Shown in pieces: positions 27,801 to 35,681 of a DNA stretch of 64,000 nucleotides; position 1 is the stretch's first letter, and the number at the start of each line of letters is the position of its first letter. Source of the DNA: Pseudomonas sp. stari2 (GTDB taxonomy: Bacteria; Pseudomonadota; Gammaproteobacteria; Pseudomonadales; Pseudomonadaceae). The position numbers and the translations under genes were made by a program. The notes beneath the pieces were generated by a model. It was not told where the DNA came from, searched no databases, and worked only from the letters and a program-made list of their open reading frames with translations. Where the stretch lies: positions 62,001-126,000 of the forward strand of contig NZ_CP099760.1 of the NCBI RefSeq assembly GCF_040760005.1. Reading direction: 5' to 3'.

Positions 27801-28179
27801 GCGAAAGTCAAAAAATGTGTATGCGGCAGTCTATTGCGAACGCATCGTGCGCAATGATCTGTCCCTGATTTACCTGCGAATCATGCGGGAGTTGGCGACC
27901 CGGAACGGTGTCGAGTTCGAAACGATTAACGAAGAAGCTCAGAGTTACGCGTTACCAGAAGAGCTCATGGGTATTGCCCAGAAATTGATGGCTTATGCGC
28001 TGGGCGAAACCCGCAATACCGGTCTTGGCCTGAACGAGCATGCGGTACTCGCTCAACGCTACATCCATCTGTCATCCAACTGGAATGCTGCGAAGGGTTT
28101 GAACGAATCCGAATTGAGCATCCTGTTTATCAATCGTCCTGCCGAAAAGTCTGTTCGCGTGGTGCACCCCAATGCATGA
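24838..28179 (+). CDS. vgrG: Evolved VgrG with C-terminal DUF2235/Tle1-like phospholipase domain
   Basis: A 1113-residue fusion. The ATG at 24838 follows AAGGA; the earlier in-frame start has no support. Residues 1 to about 600 are VgrG: gp27-like N-half, gp5/OB region (CWVRVSSNWAGNGFG, MEVVVTFLEGDPDQP) and a DUF2345-like beta region. A very acidic linker near 617-638 leads into a DUF2235 alpha/beta-hydrolase (GVFFDGTGNN). It has the nucleophile motif GFSRG at 793-797 with Ser795, and candidate triad partners Asp848 (FDTVAA) and His912 (GVHADLGGGY), as in Tle1-type T6SS phospholipases. It would deliver a lipase directly on the spike tip. The coupled downstream lipoprotein is the likely immunity partner. 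Confidence 0.93.
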   Translation: MSGAVISARFTLQIPAVRNDFKVLAFEGSEAVGTLYAIKVELVCEVHDFDMEPLLGQPAFLRFGLNGEGIHGCIEDVQAGESGKRLSHYGLTLVPVLHYLQFSHDQQIFQNQTVPQIITQVLKRHGILADAFRFHVRTLPPRAYCTQYGESDFEFIQRLCAEDGITWHHQHSVERHLLVFTDDTVFLQTLHATTYRHDSAMVAEHPVVHRFSWHARTRTSRVTRRDYDLKRPHLLLESRFVADFTPGLEDYRYPLAMENEKRGKQLARQALERHRADYETAEGHSNQPTLRCGHLFELTEHPRKQCNGLWQLLEVTHTGRQPQVLEEHATHETASADGFTQGYRNSFRAIPAEVVFRPPLSARRPPLVSQTARVTGPKGEEIYCDEFGRVKIEFHWDRAELNCERSSCWVRVSSNWAGNGFGAMTLPRVGMEVVVTFLEGDPDQPLITGCVINKLTPAPYRLPEHKTRTVLRSRSSPDTGGYNELTLEDRAGQELVYLRAQRDMERQILHDSRLEVGRDRRESIQGSSQTSVGKVIAVEAGQHVQIKAGANVVLDAGASITLKAGGHHIVIDEGGIFSSTEIVMGGEVSRDGSAKRFVSQAMGDPAARQTTASQPSPEESELEEEEEEVELEDETPAGITLRIGVFFDGTGNNLFNSEHVKGCHARDVNLEKEAEDIQKFCQMNGYDAKGNAPDNSYGNDTSNVAKLFGLYRDDQVRHLSEDETIGYIPIYLDGIGTSRHEGDSTLSQITGTGAQGIVAKVQQSPARILDGIRLFELANPTRKIKAVQFDIFGFSRGAAAARHFANEVLKGEQSPLARLIPADSPLFLEGFSWRANSDSSINFIGIFDTVAAVSSMADGDFSAHDANNPGINLYLAPGMAKKIVHLVAQDERRHNFSLNSAGNADIVLPGVHADLGGGYLPGFVERVLLGKPRCSRDVDFNTPSSATNAYRLAEQELHRLQDQLRLYGLPLQVKNWAVETVSNVKGDRRKSKNVYAAVYCERIVRNDLSLIYLRIMRELATRNGVEFETINEEAQSYALPEELMGIAQKLMAYALGETRNTGLGLNEHAVLAQRYIHLSSNWNAAKGLNESELSILFINRPAEKSVRVVHPNA

Positions 28180-28861
28180 GAACTCATACATGCTCAAAAT
28201 TGGCTTCACATGGATATTGGTTGTCTTGCTGGGCGGCTGCGCATCCAGTAGCACAAGTTCACTGCCTTATGATGGCTGGATGCTCAGGTTCTTCACACCC
28301 GACTACATGGAGGCCTGGATCGAAACTGCCGATGTCGTGGACGTTAACAAACGCGTATTTCTGGAGGCAGCCTGGGGAGTTCCAGCGTTTGTCTATCCTC
28401 GACCGCACAGTAAAGGTGTACCCACCACTTTTCGTGGGCAGGCATCAGGATGGCCAGAACATCCGGTAGGCAAAGGTCGACGTGTCACGGGGGCCGCGCT
28501 GCCCTATCTGGTTTACGTCCGCTGGCAGTCCATGGCCGAACCACAAACTTACAGGGCCTTCATAAAAATCCCGGATTCAGTGCGTCAGACAATGCTCAAG
28601 GGTGAGAGAGCTTTCTGTAGGGCAGACGGCAAGTGGATCACGGATTACCGAAATATGATGGTCATCGGCCTCGCGCCAGGCGGCATCACCAAGGTCTGGC
28701 TGGGTGGCCGATGTCTTTTGTCGACCGAGGTCATGCGAGTCCAGGGCAAGATCTATCCCAAAGGCCCCTACGATGGCAAAACCAACGGAAGACACAGGGA
28801 GTTCTATGAAGAGTCCAGGGCTTACATCGAAAAATACGGCATCCCCTACGGAAGCTGGTAA
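28172..28861 (+). CDS. DUF2931-like lipoprotein, probable immunity to the VgrG-lipase
   Basis: A 229-residue predicted lipoprotein with signal sequence ending in LLGGC. It starts inside the end of the vgrG-lipase gene (8-base overlap) or, alternatively, at the ATG at 28190, which would give a more typical signal peptide. The mature protein has WMLRFFTPDYMEAWIETA, the WPEHPVGKGR segment and LPYLVYVRWQSMAEPQTY, which resemble DUF2931 proteins commonly found next to Tle-type effectors. Exported location matches neutralisation of a phospholipase acting on the membrane from the periplasm. Family call is from memory of motif layout and is moderately secure. Confidence 0.75.
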   Translation: MHENSYMLKIGFTWILVVLLGGCASSSTSSLPYDGWMLRFFTPDYMEAWIETADVVDVNKRVFLEAAWGVPAFVYPRPHSKGVPTTFRGQASGWPEHPVGKGRRVTGAALPYLVYVRWQSMAEPQTYRAFIKIPDSVRQTMLKGERAFCRADGKWITDYRNMMVIGLAPGGITKVWLGGRCLLSTEVMRVQGKIYPKGPYDGKTNGRHREFYEESRAYIEKYGIPYGSW

Positions 28862-28948
28862 AGCATCACACCTCCTCCAGTTACTTGCCAATCTGCAGTC
28901 ACTGAACAAAGGGATCCATAAACAATAAAAGGGAGCTTTAAAACCAAC

Positions 28949-29344
28949 ATGAGCGGTAAACACAATAAACAATCAATATCGGGGATTGGATGCGCTCTGG
29001 TTGTCATGCTGACGCTCACAACCAGCACCTCTGTTCGAGCGGAAGGCTGCGTTGGTATTGGATGCCTGGTGAACGGTGGTCCCCTGGAGTTCTCAATGCT
29101 GACGGGTATCGGCTTGCTTTTCACCGTGGCGGGACCGTTCATTTCCACTTCGGAAGCCAGTGCAAACAAATCCTCGAAACATTACACCCAGGCCCTGATA
29201 GATGATGCAGCTACACATCTGGCGACGGAGGGCGAATACGAAAGCCCCATACTCGAGTCCGAGTGGCGTCAATACCTGAAATCCTATGGGCACCAGCCAA
29301 GCAAGGACGAGTTCGCCAGAATGGTGATGGCCACCTACGGGTAA
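28949..29344 (+). CDS. Small exported protein, DUF2388-like
   Basis: A 131-residue protein with a signal peptide (TSVRA then cleavage before EGC). The mature part contains two close cysteines (EGCVGIGC), a hydrophobic stretch (MLTGIGLLFTVAGPFI) and a polar C-terminus with DDAATHLATEGEYESPILESEW, which resembles DUF2388 proteins of Pseudomonas. It follows the lipoprotein gene by 87 bases with ribosome site AAGGGAG and ends before a shared terminator. It may be a second accessory or immunity gene of the lipase cassette; function unknown. Confidence 0.65.
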   Translation: MSGKHNKQSISGIGCALVVMLTLTTSTSVRAEGCVGIGCLVNGGPLEFSMLTGIGLLFTVAGPFISTSEASANKSSKHYTQALIDDAATHLATEGEYESPILESEWRQYLKSYGHQPSKDEFARMVMATYG

Positions 29345-29408
29345 CCGGCCAAGACAAATGCCATTACGATCTGCCAAGACCGGCTCGGCTGGTCAACAGC
29401 CAACAAAA

Positions 29409-29444
29409 ATGGGCATCCGACCGCAATCGAGATGCCCATTTTTT
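29409..29444. terminator. Bidirectional terminator between the effector cassette and HU gene
   Basis: ATGGGCATC and GATGCCCAT pair over a 13-base loop, with TTTTTT on the plus strand and an A-run giving TTTTTG on the minus strand. It separates two convergent genes and marks the junction between accessory T6SS material and core genes. Confidence 0.85.
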
Positions 29445-29474
29445 ATTCCGCTCCCCCGCTGTGCGGGCTCTGGA

Positions 29475-29750
29475 TTACGGATTGACGCTGTCTTTCAACG
29501 ATTTGCCCGGCTTGAACGCAACAGTGTTGCTGGCCTTGATTTTGACGGGTTCCCCGGTTTGCGGGTTTTTGCCGGTGCGGGCACCGCGGTGGCGTTGCAG
29601 GAAGGTGCCGAAACCCACCAGCGTGACGCTGTCCTTGCGGTGCAAGGCGCCGGTGATTTCTTCGAGAACGGCGTTGAGAACGCGGTTGGCCTGCTCTTTG
29701 GTCAGATCTGCTTTTTCAGCGATTGCAGCGGCGAGTTCTGGTTTACGCAT
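29475..29750 (-). CDS. hupA: HU-family DNA-binding protein
   Basis: A 91-residue HU protein that bends DNA and compacts the nucleoid. The start MRKPELAAAIAEKADLTKEQ, the core GFGTFLQRHRGARTGKNPQTGE (DNA-binding arm) and the ending SNTVAFKPGKSLKD are all canonical. It is monocistronic, with a convergent terminator downstream. In Pseudomonas an HU gene next to the rubredoxin reductase gene is a conserved arrangement; the exact paralogue letter is less certain. Confidence 0.95.
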   Translation of the reverse strand: MRKPELAAAIAEKADLTKEQANRVLNAVLEEITGALHRKDSVTLVGFGTFLQRHRGARTGKNPQTGEPVKIKASNTVAFKPGKSLKDSVNP

Positions 29751-29942
29751 TAGTGAAGCCCCTTTGAGTCGGTTTTTTGTTGTTATGTCCGTGCTGTTCT
29801 CGTTGGAACAGCGCCCAAGGCGCCGCAGGCTCTACTCTGCGGCAGACGGGAGTGAGGATGGCACGCGGTTAAGGGCGGCGCCAGTCTCCCCGCGACCTTT
29901 GTGGGGGCAAAAGCGGGGTGATTCCGACAGAACGACCGGTAT

Positions 29943-31091
29943 TTACGCCAGCAAGGCCGGAAGCTGCTTGTTCAGCGCAAGTTTTTCCATCACCGCCGCG
30001 CCAGTCAGGGCGTAACCGAGCAATTGCCCTTGCGCATCGTGACACAGCGCCTTGACGTCGGCGCCCTGCCCTTCGACGGTCCAGACGCCTTCACGGCCCC
30101 GTGGCGGCGGCGAAACCACCAACGGGCAGACCGGGGTTTTCACGGTGATCGGCATCGGTCCGTAGTTCACCACAGTCGGGTTGCCGGCCAGGGTCTGTGC
30201 CAGCGCTCGCGCACAACTCATGAGGGGCATGACGTACAGAAGATTCAGCCCGTCGACCTCGGCGCAGTCGCCCAAGGCGTAAATATTGGCGTGAGAGGTT
30301 TGCAGATGACGGTCGACCACCACACCGCGGTTGGTCTGGATGCCGGCAGCCGCTGCCAGATCAATCCGTGGGCGCAGGCCGATGGCCGACACCACCACAT
30401 CGCACGGGATGACCTGACCGTCGGAGAGGTGTGCTTCCAGCCCATCCGCGACTTTCTGCAAACGGGTCAGCACCGGGCCGAGGTGGAAACGGGCTCCGAG
30501 ACTTTCCAGCCCGGCCTGCACCGCTGCGGCAGCGGACGGGTGCAACAGGGTCGGCATCACCTGCTCGCACGGCGCAACCAGTTGCACTTCGTAGCCGCCG
30601 AGGATCAGGTCGTTGGCGAACTCACAGCCGATCAGACCGGCACCGAGCAGCAACACCCGACGCTTGCCCGCCACGGCCGCGCGAAACCGTGCGTAGTCTT
30701 CGAGATCGTTGATCGGGAACACCAGATCCCCAGCATCGCCTTCAATCGGCACACGCACGGTTTCGGCGCCCCAGGCGAGGATCAGGTCGCGATAACTCAC
30801 CGCTTCCTCGCCGATCCACAGCCGCTTGTGGCCCGGGTCGATGCCGCTGATGCGGGTGTGGGTGCGGATCTCGGCCTTCAACTGCTCGGCCATGGCGCCC
30901 GGTTCGGCCATGCTCAGGCCGTCGGCGTCCTTGTTCTTGCCAAAGCCGGTGGAGAGCATCGGCTTGGAGTAGGAACGACCGTCATCGGCGGTAATCAGCA
31001 GCAGCGGGGTTTCGCCATCGAGTTTGCGAAACTCGCGGGCCAGGTTGTAACCCGCAAGCCCGGTGCCAACGATTACGACAGGTGCGCTCAT
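29943..31091 (-). CDS. rubB: Rubredoxin-NAD(+) reductase
   Basis: A 382-residue flavoprotein that passes electrons from NADH to rubredoxin. The N-terminal FAD-binding motif [20 protein letters not shown], the second Rossmann motif [17 protein letters not shown] and the C-terminal [15 protein letters not shown]-binding element are visible. It lies 21 bases after the rubredoxin gene, forming a two-gene operon that supplies reductant to rubredoxin-dependent enzymes such as hydroxylases or oxidative-stress proteins. Confidence 0.95.
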   Translation of the reverse strand: MSAPVVIVGTGLAGYNLAREFRKLDGETPLLLITADDGRSYSKPMLSTGFGKNKDADGLSMAEPGAMAEQLKAEIRTHTRISGIDPGHKRLWIGEEAVSYRDLILAWGAETVRVPIEGDAGDLVFPINDLEDYARFRAAVAGKRRVLLLGAGLIGCEFANDLILGGYEVQLVAPCEQVMPTLLHPSAAAAVQAGLESLGARFHLGPVLTRLQKVADGLEAHLSDGQVIPCDVVVSAIGLRPRIDLAAAAGIQTNRGVVVDRHLQTSHANIYALGDCAEVDGLNLLYVMPLMSCARALAQTLAGNPTVVNYGPMPITVKTPVCPLVVSPPPRGREGVWTVEGQGADVKALCHDAQGQLLGYALTGAAVMEKLALNKQLPALLA

Positions 31092-31112
31092 GCCCTACTC
31101 CTCAGTGTTTTC

Positions 31113-31280
31113 TCAGTTGATTTCGATCATTTCGAAGTCCATCTTGCCGACGCCGCAGTCCGGGCACAGCCAGTCTTCCGGCACGTCCTGCCACAGGGTG
31201 CCCGGCGCAATACCATCATCCGGCCAGCCGTCGGCTTCGTTATAGATCAGGCCGCAGACCACACATTGCCACTTTTTCAT
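31113..31280 (-). CDS. rubA: Rubredoxin
   Basis: A 55-residue iron protein read as [18 protein letters not shown] at the start, with iron ligands CVVCG (Cys6, Cys9) and CPDCG (Cys39, Cys42). The spacing and the [10 protein letters not shown] loop are standard for rubredoxins. The ATG is at 31280. It precedes the reductase gene by 21 bases and is divergent from ubiC. Confidence 0.96.
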   Translation of the reverse strand: MKKWQCVVCGLIYNEADGWPDDGIAPGTLWQDVPEDWLCPDCGVGKMDFEMIEIN

Positions 31281-31479
31281 TCAGGTACTTCCTCAGGGTT
31301 CAGGCTTTAGCCGGCGCGGACGGTCGATGGTGCAGCGCTGCCGTCCGGCTCAGGGCGTTTTGTACTGATGGTACCGGCCAGATGCAAGCCTGTTCGGCGC
31401 AATGGCGGCCCGGATCAATCAAATTCGCGGTGCGCCATGGTAAGCTCGCCGCCTCATTTGCTGCCAATAATGACTCATT

Positions 31480-32031
31480 GTGCAACTCAAAAACGCCCCG
31501 TTGTGGCGCCCGCAAAGCCACCTGACACCCCTCCCCGACACGTCCACGCTCGACTGGCTGTTCGACGAAGGCTCCCTGACCCGCCGGCTGACGCGCCTGT
31601 CCGATGACGGTTTCAGTGTCACGCCGCTGTTCGAAGGCTGGCAGACCCTGCGTGACGACGAATGCGCGGCGCTGGACCTGGCCGAAGGCAGCGAAGGCTG
31701 GGTGCGCGAGGTGTATTTGCGCGGGCGTGGCGAGGCGTGGGTGTTCGCCCGCAGCGTGGCCTCGCGCAGCGCCTTGCAGGGCGACGGGTTGCATATGGAT
31801 GAGTTGGGCAGCCGCTCGCTGGGCGAACTGCTGTTCTGCGATCACGCGTTCCAGCGGCGCGCCATCGAAGTCTGCCATTACCCGGAACACTGGCTGCCCG
31901 AGGATTCCCGGGCCATCGGTCTGTGGGGCCGTCGTTCGCGTTTCGACCGTGGTGCATTGAGCGTACTGGTGGCGGAGATTTTCCTGCCCACGCTGTGGGA
32001 AGCCGTCCGCGCCCGTCCGGAGAACTGCTGA
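31480..32031 (+). CDS. ubiC: Chorismate lyase
   Basis: A 183-residue chorismate pyruvate-lyase making 4-hydroxybenzoate, the first committed step of ubiquinone synthesis. Typical segments are [31 protein letters not shown] and the C-terminal [22 protein letters not shown] (shown in part). The start is a GTG at 31480. Its stop overlaps the ubiA start (TGATG), so the two consecutive enzymes are translationally coupled. Confidence 0.95.
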   Translation: MQLKNAPLWRPQSHLTPLPDTSTLDWLFDEGSLTRRLTRLSDDGFSVTPLFEGWQTLRDDECAALDLAEGSEGWVREVYLRGRGEAWVFARSVASRSALQGDGLHMDELGSRSLGELLFCDHAFQRRAIEVCHYPEHWLPEDSRAIGLWGRRSRFDRGALSVLVAEIFLPTLWEAVRARPENC

Positions 32032-32921
32032 TGTATCAAAGCCTGCTCAAATCCCTGAATCGCCTGAACCCTCGCGCCTGGGACTTCATCCAGTTGACCC
32101 GCATGGACAAGCCGATCGGCATTTACCTGCTGCTGTGGCCGACACTCTGGGCGCTGTGGATTGCCGGTAAAGGTTCGCCGTCGCTGGCCAACGTCGTGAT
32201 TTTCGTCCTTGGCGTGGTGCTGACTCGTGCCGGCGGCTGCGTCATCAATGACTGGGCCGACCGCAAGGTCGACGGCCATGTGAAGCGCACCGCCGAACGC
32301 CCGCTCGCTGCTGGCCGGATCAGCTCGAAAGAGGCGCTGGTGTTCTTCGCCCTGCTGATGGGCATGAGCTTCCTGCTGGTGCTGTGCACCAACGCCGCGA
32401 CGATCTGGCTGTCGCTGGGTGGCCTGGCGCTGGCGTTCACTTATCCGTTCATGAAGCGCTACACCTATTACCCGCAGGTAGTGCTGGGTGCGGCGTTTTC
32501 CTGGGGCATGCCGATGGCGTTCACCGCCGAAACCGGTGAGCTGCCAGCGACTGCCTGGCTGCTGTGGATCGCCAACCTGCTGTGGACGGTGGGCTACGAC
32601 ACCTATTACGCGATGACCGACCGCGACGATGACTTGAAGATCGGAGTGAAATCCACGGCGATCCTGTTCGGCGAGGCGGACCGGGTGATCATCCTGACCT
32701 TGCAGGCCCTGTCGCTGGGCTGCCTGTTGCTGGCCGGATCGAAGTTCGAGTTGGGGATGTGGTTCCACCTCGGCCTGCTGGTGGCGGCCGGGTGCTATGC
32801 CTGGGAGTTCTGGTACACCCGTGATCGCGACCGGATGCGCTGCTTCAAGGCGTTCCTGCACAACCACTGGGCCGGTTTGGCGATTTTCGTCGGGATCGTG
32901 CTGGATTACGCGTTGCGCTGA
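32031..32921 (+). CDS. ubiA: 4-hydroxybenzoate octaprenyltransferase
   Basis: A 296-residue polytopic membrane prenyltransferase that attaches the polyprenyl tail to 4-hydroxybenzoate. Both Asp-rich motifs are present: [15 protein letters not shown] after the second membrane helix and [16 protein letters not shown] later. About eight hydrophobic segments are seen. The ATG at 32031 is coupled to ubiC; the longer frame beginning inside ubiC is not used. A strong hairpin follows the stop. Confidence 0.96.
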   Translation: MYQSLLKSLNRLNPRAWDFIQLTRMDKPIGIYLLLWPTLWALWIAGKGSPSLANVVIFVLGVVLTRAGGCVINDWADRKVDGHVKRTAERPLAAGRISSKEALVFFALLMGMSFLLVLCTNAATIWLSLGGLALAFTYPFMKRYTYYPQVVLGAAFSWGMPMAFTAETGELPATAWLLWIANLLWTVGYDTYYAMTDRDDDLKIGVKSTAILFGEADRVIILTLQALSLGCLLLAGSKFELGMWFHLGLLVAAGCYAWEFWYTRDRDRMRCFKAFLHNHWAGLAIFVGIVLDYALR

Positions 32922-32927
32922 CCTCAA

Positions 32928-32970
32928 AGCATCGCGGCCCGAGGCAATGCCTGCGGGCCGCGATGCTGTT
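32928..32970. terminator. Terminator between ubiA and the secreted-repeat gene
   Basis: A 14-bp stem, AGCATCGCGGCCCG with CGGGCCGCGATGCT, closes over a 12-base loop and is followed by GTTTC. It lies between convergent genes and may serve both, although the T-run is short. Confidence 0.7.
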
Positions 32971-32984
32971 TCACTGCCGATGGC

Positions 32985-33368
32985 TTACTTGTGCTCGTGA
33001 ACCACATGCCACGCGTCCATCTTGCCGTCACCCATCATGTCACCTGGTTTGGCGTCCATCTTGAAGGTATACAGCGGCTTGCCGTCGTAGGCGTACTGCA
33101 TCTTGCCGTCATCGCGCTTGATCACCGTCCACTTGCCCTCTGCCTTCGCACCTGCCGGTGCCATCATCGGAGGCCAGTTCTCGGCGCATTTGTCGTTGCA
33201 CATCGACTTGCCGCCAGCGTCCTTGTCGAACGTGTAAACGGTCATGCCTTTGTGGTCGACCATCATGCCGTCTTTCATCATCGCCGGTTCGGCCGCCATC
33301 GCCAGTCCGGGCAGGGTCAGGGCAGCGGCCATCAGCAGAGTTTTAAAGGAAGTAGTCATTTGAGTCAT
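32985..33368 (-). CDS. Small secreted protein with COG4315-type repeats
   Basis: A 127-residue exported protein with signal peptide ending AMA before AEP. The mature part has two repeats of the type HKGMTVYTFDKDAGGKSMCNDKCAENWPP and DGKPLYTFKMDAKPGD (shown in part), as in the secreted repeat family of unknown function. It is Met-rich near the start (AMMKDGMMVDHKGM). The ATG at 33368 has AAGG at a good distance. It is divergent from phoB; no function is known to me. Confidence 0.85.
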   Translation of the reverse strand: MTQMTTSFKTLLMAAALTLPGLAMAAEPAMMKDGMMVDHKGMTVYTFDKDAGGKSMCNDKCAENWPPMMAPAGAKAEGKWTVIKRDDGKMQYAYDGKPLYTFKMDAKPGDMMGDGKMDAWHVVHEHK

Positions 33369-33448
33369 GGAAACCTTCTTTTGTGGTTGTCAGGATTCGG
33401 ACTTAGAGCTTAGTTCAGGATTTGCACAATCGCCGCCGGACTAAAATA

Positions 33449-33466
33449 CTGTCACACGACTGCAAT
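33449..33466 (+). promoter_or_regulatory. Pho box upstream of phoB
   Basis: CTGTCAC-ACGA-CTGCAAT matches the two 7-base half-sites with 4-base spacer of PhoB boxes. It lies 54 bases ahead of the phoB ATG, consistent with autoregulation under phosphate limitation. Confidence 0.8.
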
Positions 33467-33519
33467 AATTCCGTTATCTAATGCGGCGCAAGACAGTTAA
33501 ATGACAAGAGGATTAAGGC

Positions 33520-34209
33520 ATGGTTGGCAGGAGCATTCTGATCGTCGACGACGAAGCGCCCATTCGCGAAATGATCGCCGTTGCGTTGGAAATGGCCGGC
33601 TATGACTGCCTCGAGGCAGAGAACTCGCAGCAGGCGCACGCCATTATCGTCGACCGCAAACCGGACCTGATCCTGCTCGACTGGATGCTGCCCGGCACCT
33701 CCGGCATCGAGCTGGCCCGCCGCCTCAAGCGTGACGAACTGACCGGGGACATCCCGATCATCATGCTCACCGCCAAGGGCGAAGAAGACAACAAGATCCA
33801 GGGCCTGGAAGTCGGCGCCGACGACTACATCACCAAACCGTTTTCCCCACGCGAACTGGTGGCTCGCCTCAAGGCCGTGCTGCGCCGCGCCGGCCCGACC
33901 GATGGCGAAGCGCCGATCGAAGTCGGCGGCCTGCTGCTCGACCCGATCAGCCACCGCGTGACCATCGACGGCCGTCCGGCCGAGATGGGCCCGACCGAAT
34001 ACCGTCTGCTGCAATTCTTCATGACCCACCAGGAACGCGCCTACACGCGTGGTCAGTTGCTGGATCAGGTCTGGGGCGGCAACGTCTATGTTGAAGAGCG
34101 CACGGTCGACGTGCACATCCGGCGCCTGCGCAAGGCCCTCGGCGACGCCTACGAAAATCTGGTACAAACCGTGCGCGGCACCGGCTATCGGTTCTCCACC
34201 AAGGCCTGA
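33520..34209 (+). CDS. phoB: Phosphate regulon response regulator PhoB
   Basis: A 229-residue OmpR-type regulator. The receiver domain shows the acidic pair D10-D11, phospho-acceptor D54 in LLDWMLPG and TAKGEEDN; the winged-helix DNA-binding domain ends [14 protein letters not shown] and GTGYRFS. It binds Pho boxes such as the ones ahead of this gene and ahead of pstS. It is followed 38 bases later by phoR. Confidence 0.98.
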   Translation: MVGRSILIVDDEAPIREMIAVALEMAGYDCLEAENSQQAHAIIVDRKPDLILLDWMLPGTSGIELARRLKRDELTGDIPIIMLTAKGEEDNKIQGLEVGADDYITKPFSPRELVARLKAVLRRAGPTDGEAPIEVGGLLLDPISHRVTIDGRPAEMGPTEYRLLQFFMTHQERAYTRGQLLDQVWGGNVYVEERTVDVHIRRLRKALGDAYENLVQTVRGTGYRFSTKA

Positions 34210-34247
34210 GCCGACCGCCAGACTCGCTGACAAGGACCGTATTTCCC

Positions 34248-35570
34248 GTGAATCAAAACTGGCATGGCACCCTGATTCGCCACATGCTGTTGCTGGTCAC
34301 CGGCTGCCTGGTGATCGGCCTGATCACCGGCTACTACGGCTGGAGCCTCGCGGCGGGGCTGGGCCTGTACCTGGCCTGGACGCTCAAGCAACTGCTGCGC
34401 CTGCACGAATGGCTGCGCCTGCACCAACCCGATGAAGCACCACCCGACGGCTACGGTCTGTGGGGTGAAGTGTTCGACAGCATCTACCACCTGCAACGCC
34501 GCGACCAACGGGTACGCGGGCGACTGCAAGCGGTGATCGACCGCGTTCAGGAATCCACCGCTGCGTTGAAAGACGCGGTGATCATGCTCGACAGCGACGG
34601 CAACCTGGAATGGTGGAACCGCGCCGCCGAAACCCTGCTCGGCCTGAAAACCCCGCAAGACAGCGGCCAGCCGGTGACCAACCTGGTCCGCCATCCGCGC
34701 TTCAAGGAATACTTCGAGCAGGAAAGCTACGCCGAACCGCTCGAAATCCCTTCGCCGACCAACGACCGCGTGCGCATCCAGCTGTACCTCACGCGCTACG
34801 GCAACAACGAACACTTGATGCTGGTGCGCGACGTCACGCGCATCCATCAACTGGAACAGATGCGCAAAGACTTCATCGCCAACGTCTCCCACGAGCTGCG
34901 CACCCCGCTAACGGTGATCTGCGGCTATCTGGAAACCCTGCTCGACAACGTCGAGGAAGTGAACCCGCGCTGGAGCCGTGCCCTGCAGCAGATGCAGCAA
35001 CAGGGTGGGCGCATGCAAACCCTGCTCAATGACTTGCTGCTGCTGGCCAAGCTGGAAGCCACCGATTACCCGTCGGACAACCAGCCCGTGCACATCGACA
35101 CCCTGTTGCAGTCGATCAAGAGCGATGCACAGCAGCTGTCGGGGTCGAAAAATCAGAAAATCACCCTGGAAGCCGACGCCAGCATCCTGCTCAAGGGCAG
35201 CGAGGCGGAACTGCGCAGCGCGTTTTCCAACCTGGTGTTCAACGCCGTCAAATACACCCCGGCCGAAGGCAATATCCGCATCCGCTGGTGGGGCGACGAT
35301 CAGGGCGCGCACCTGAGCGTGCAGGATTCCGGGATCGGCATCGACAGCAAACACCTGCCGCGCCTGACCGAACGCTTCTACCGCGTCGACTCCAGTCGCA
35401 ACTCCAACACCGGCGGCACGGGCCTGGGCCTGGCCATCGTCAAACACGTGTTGCTGCGCCATCGTGCGCGGATGGAGATCAGCAGCGTGCCCGGCCACGG
35501 CAGCACGTTCACCTGCCATTTCGCCCCGGCGCAGGTCGCCCAGGCACGGCTCATCAGCGCCGCTGAGTAA
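34248..35570 (+). CDS. phoR: Phosphate regulon sensor histidine kinase PhoR
   Basis: A 440-residue membrane kinase with two N-terminal hydrophobic segments (about 10-48), a PAS domain and a HisKA/HATPase core. The phospho-acceptor is His215 in ANVSHELRTP; the ATP lid motifs SGIGIDSKHLPRL and GTGLGLAIVKHV follow. The start is GTG, with AAGGA upstream. It acts with PhoU and the Pst transporter, encoded further right, to signal external phosphate. Confidence 0.97.
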   Translation: MNQNWHGTLIRHMLLLVTGCLVIGLITGYYGWSLAAGLGLYLAWTLKQLLRLHEWLRLHQPDEAPPDGYGLWGEVFDSIYHLQRRDQRVRGRLQAVIDRVQESTAALKDAVIMLDSDGNLEWWNRAAETLLGLKTPQDSGQPVTNLVRHPRFKEYFEQESYAEPLEIPSPTNDRVRIQLYLTRYGNNEHLMLVRDVTRIHQLEQMRKDFIANVSHELRTPLTVICGYLETLLDNVEEVNPRWSRALQQMQQQGGRMQTLLNDLLLLAKLEATDYPSDNQPVHIDTLLQSIKSDAQQLSGSKNQKITLEADASILLKGSEAELRSAFSNLVFNAVKYTPAEGNIRIRWWGDDQGAHLSVQDSGIGIDSKHLPRLTERFYRVDSSRNSNTGGTGLGLAIVKHVLLRHRARMEISSVPGHGSTFTCHFAPAQVAQARLISAAE

Positions 35571-35616
35571 TGCCGGACTAGGCAATCGCCAGGTCAGCCG
35601 CTACATTGGCTGACTT

Positions 35617-35645
35617 GCGCCTGCCTATCAGGCGCGATTTCTTAT
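35617..35645 (+). terminator. Terminator after phoR
   Basis: GCGCCTG and CAGGCGC pair over CCTAT, followed by GATTTCTTA. A second hairpin (GTCAGCC/GGCTGAC) lies just upstream. The T-run is imperfect. Confidence 0.6.
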
Positions 35646-35681
35646 CTCTTACGAATCACACGGAACCCGCATAACTCCATC

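Noticed and set aside
31300..31890. 196-codon minus-strand ORF overlapping ubiC
   Set aside because: Antisense to ubiC, which has a clear family identity and is coupled to ubiA.
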